From NCBI GenBank assembly GCA_947373075.1, contig CANBWF010000053.1, positions 1-8,432 of the forward strand: a stretch of 8,432 bases of DNA, read 5' to 3'. A model generated the notes under the pieces. The model searched no databases. It was not told where the DNA came from and saw only the letters and a list, made by a program, of their open reading frames with translations. The translations under genes were made by a program, and so were the position numbers. The stretch's first letter is position 1. Each line of letters begins with the position of its first letter. This document shows positions 7,046 to 8,432 of this stretch, one piece after another. This DNA comes from Actinomycetota bacterium (lineage in GTDB: Bacteria > Actinomycetota > Actinomycetes > S36-B12 > UBA5976).

Positions 7046-7050
7046 AGGAG
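7046..7050 (+). promoter_or_regulatory. Ribosome binding site for the PAC2 gene
   Basis: AGGAG lies 5 bp before the GTG at 7056 and fixes that start. The surrounding ten bases (CTAGGAGCAA) are identical to those before the pup GTG. Confidence 0.75.
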
Positions 7051-7055
7051 CAACA

Positions 7056-7898
7056 GTGACCGAAGGTCCTCTGGATAAAGATCCCGCAACATTAGTTATT
7101 GCGGCCTTCAAAGGCTGGAGCAATGCTGCGGATGCTTCCACTGACGCTTTGGAATACTTACTTGAAGTTTGGGATGTTGTTTCGGTTACCGAAATTGTCC
7201 GCGACGAGTACTACAGCTACACAGATAACAGACCTGAAGTTTTTGTTTCACCAGATGGACAGCGCGAGATTATTTGGCCACAAACTATGGTCCACCACGT
7301 TGTTACTCCGAGCATGCCCAACACAAACATCTACATAATTGTTGGCGACGAGCCGAATTTGCGTTGGCAGCAATATTGCGCCGAGTTACTGTCGGTAATC
7401 AACCCATTGACCCCGGGTCTGCTAATCACACTGGGCGGAATGCTCGCTGAAGTTTTGCACTCACGTCCGATACATGTACATGGACATGCAACAGACCCTC
7501 GCATCCAGGAAAGCACTGGCTTTGAACCGTCCCGATATGAAGGTCCAGTTAGCATTTTGGGCGTACTGCAGGATGAACTCGAGGGATTCGGATTTGAAAC
7601 TGTGTCGCTCTGGGCGGCTATCCCGCATTACGTTGCTGGCGATCCTTGCCCGAAAGCATCGTTGGCACTTCTGCGCGGTATTGAAGATGTACTAGACACA
7701 GCGATACCGCTGGACGAACTCGTTGAAAACGCTCGCGCTTGGCAAACTGGTGCGGATGAACTCGCGGCAACCGACGAAGACATTGCAGACTACGTAAGCA
7801 GCTTGGAAGAAAGCTCCGAAGCCGCAGAATTACCAGAGGCCAGTGGTGAAGCTATCGCTCGCGAATTTGAGCGATACCTACGCCGTCGCGAAAGTTAA
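7056..7898 (+). CDS. PAC2-family protein (proteasome assembly chaperone 2 homologue)
   Basis: A 280-residue soluble protein of the PAC2/DUF75 family, which includes actinobacterial Rv2125 and is distantly related to the eukaryotic proteasome assembly chaperone PAC2. Family landmarks are AFKGWSNAADAS (17-28), a conserved strand and turn IIVGDEPNLRW (94-104), LGGML (126-130) followed by HSRPIHVHG, TDP (146-148), YEGPVSILGVL (161-171), and SLWAAIPHYVAGDPCPKASLALL (184-206). The C-terminal region (about 216-280) is acidic and helical and ends in a basic FERYLRRRES. The biochemical role in actinobacteria is not settled, so no activity is assigned. It is divergent from the Pup operon across 113 bp, and its stop overlaps that of the convergent pgi. 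Its presence beside a Pup cluster without visible 20S genes argues against its only job being proteasome assembly here. Confidence 0.9.
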   Translation: MTEGPLDKDPATLVIAAFKGWSNAADASTDALEYLLEVWDVVSVTEIVRDEYYSYTDNRPEVFVSPDGQREIIWPQTMVHHVVTPSMPNTNIYIIVGDEPNLRWQQYCAELLSVINPLTPGLLITLGGMLAEVLHSRPIHVHGHATDPRIQESTGFEPSRYEGPVSILGVLQDELEGFGFETVSLWAAIPHYVAGDPCPKASLALLRGIEDVLDTAIPLDELVENARAWQTGADELAATDEDIADYVSSLEESSEAAELPEASGEAIAREFERYLRRRES

Positions 7899-8432
7899 CT
7901 TCTGCGATTGGCCCGATACCAATTGATTGCGGACTGAGTGGCCGCATCAAACTTAGATAGGTCTTCAGAATTCGTTAGATACGGTGAAATTGTGGTTGCC
8001 ATTTCTTTACCCAACTCAACACCCCACTGGTCAAATGAATTAATTCCCCAAACGATTCCCTGCACAAAAACCATATGTTCGTAGAGTGCAATCAGTGAGC
8101 CCAATGCGAACGGATCGATTTCGTCCAGAGTAATTAAGGTCGTGGGACGGTTGCCAGGCATCACCTTGTGGGTAACTAAGTTTTCAGCGGTGCCCGCTTG
8201 CTGAACTTGCTCTTTAGTTCGACCAAAAGCCAACACTGTCGCCTGCGCGAGAGCATTACTTACTAGCACATCGTGGTGATCACCAGCTGGATTATGTGAC
8301 TTAGCTGGAACCAAAACATCGCAAGCAACGATTGACGTTCCTTGATGCAACATTTGATAGAACGAATGCTGCCCATTTGTGCCTGGCTCGCCCCAATAAA
8401 CAGCGCTAGTTTGAGTTGGAACTGCTTCGCCA
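7895..8432 (-). CDS. pgi: Glucose-6-phosphate isomerase, C-terminal 178 residues (cut by window edge)
   Basis: This glycolytic enzyme interconverts glucose-6-phosphate and fructose-6-phosphate. The frame is open from the right edge: the fragment begins GEAVPTQTSAVYWGEPGTNG and continues QHSFYQMLHQGT, so the true start lies outside. His22 of the fragment (NGQHSFYQ) is at the catalytic histidine position. PGNRPTT (92-98) and the second family signature, GIVWGINSFDQWGVELGK (125-142), ending in the catalytic Lys142, are intact. The C-terminus NWYRANRRS is normal. An internal ATG at 8353 is not a start; conserved sequence runs straight through it. The gene is convergent with the PAC2 gene, and both stop codons lie in the same TTAA, leaving no room for a separate terminator. 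Confidence 0.97.
   Translation of the reverse strand, partial: GEAVPTQTSAVYWGEPGTNGQHSFYQMLHQGTSIVACDVLVPAKSHNPAGDHHDVLVSNALAQATVLAFGRTKEQVQQAGTAENLVTHKVMPGNRPTTLITLDEIDPFALGSLIALYEHMVFVQGIVWGINSFDQWGVELGKEMATTISPYLTNSEDLSKFDAATQSAINWYRANRRS

Noticed and set aside
6943..7092. A longer trmI reading frame beginning at an ATG at 7092, adding 50 residues
   Set aside because: It would overlap the PAC2 start, its ribosome binding site and the shared promoter region. The extra residues resemble no TrmI, while the ATG at 6942 has AGGTGG and a family-like N-terminus.
8351..8353. ATG at 8353 as a start of a small separate gene
   Set aside because: The same frame is open to the window edge and encodes conserved PGI sequence (GEPGTNGQHSFYQ) upstream, so this is internal Met of pgi.
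1..8432. tRNA or rRNA genes, CRISPR arrays, insertion sequences, phage or toxin-antitoxin genes
   Set aside because: Almost every base is covered by recognised conserved genes in a known actinobacterial order. No direct-repeat arrays, transposase-like frames or terminal inverted repeats were seen by eye.

Overview
The window reads as chromosomal DNA from an actinobacterium (Actinomycetota). It carries the Pup-modification gene set in the conserved order trmI - arc(mpa) - dop - pup - pafA - FKBP genes - pafB, all on the minus strand. Base composition looks unusually low for the phylum (a little under half G+C, judged by eye). Gaps are very short and neighbouring genes often touch or overlap. 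Together these suggest a compact, low-GC lineage such as the freshwater acI/Nanopelagicales group. That placement is inference; only the phylum-level call is firm.

Layout, following the minus-strand operon from right to left: trmI (6942-6052, tRNA m1A58 methyltransferase), arc (6052-4442, AAA+ unfoldase of the Mpa/ARC type), dop (4427-2907, Pup deamidase/depupylase), pup (2881-2687, the protein tag), pafA (2684-1308, Pup ligase), a lipoprotein FKBP prolyl isomerase (1263-763), a cytosolic FKBP (746-384), and the N-terminal part of a PafB-type WYL/HTH regulator that runs off the left edge (380-1). On the plus strand, divergent from trmI across a 113-bp gap, is a PAC2-family protein (7056-7898). 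It converges on pgi (glucose-6-phosphate isomerase, minus strand), whose C-terminal 178 residues fill the right end (8432-7895). The stop codons of these last two genes share the same TTAA.

The most notable point is what is absent. In most actinobacteria the 20S proteasome genes prcB and prcA lie between pup and pafA. Here pup stop and pafA start are 2 bp apart. The ARC ATPase also lacks the C-terminal GQYL tail that docks Mpa onto the 20S core. Dop, PafA, Pup (ending in GGQ) and ARC all look intact, so the window encodes a complete tagging, untagging and unfolding pathway with no visible proteasome. Proteasome-free pupylation is known in Corynebacterium, where ARC acts as a stand-alone unfoldase, so the principle is not new; its occurrence here would be an independent or little-described case. 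prcBA could still lie elsewhere in the genome.

Functionally: Dop deamidates the Pup C-terminal Gln, PafA ligates Pup to lysines of target proteins, ARC threads pupylated proteins, and Dop removes Pup again. The FKBPs and PafB are co-located passengers of this conserved neighbourhood; PafB, with PafC, is known in mycobacteria as a DNA-damage-responsive transcription activator. No tRNA, rRNA, CRISPR array, mobile element or gene-free stretch longer than 113 bp was seen.
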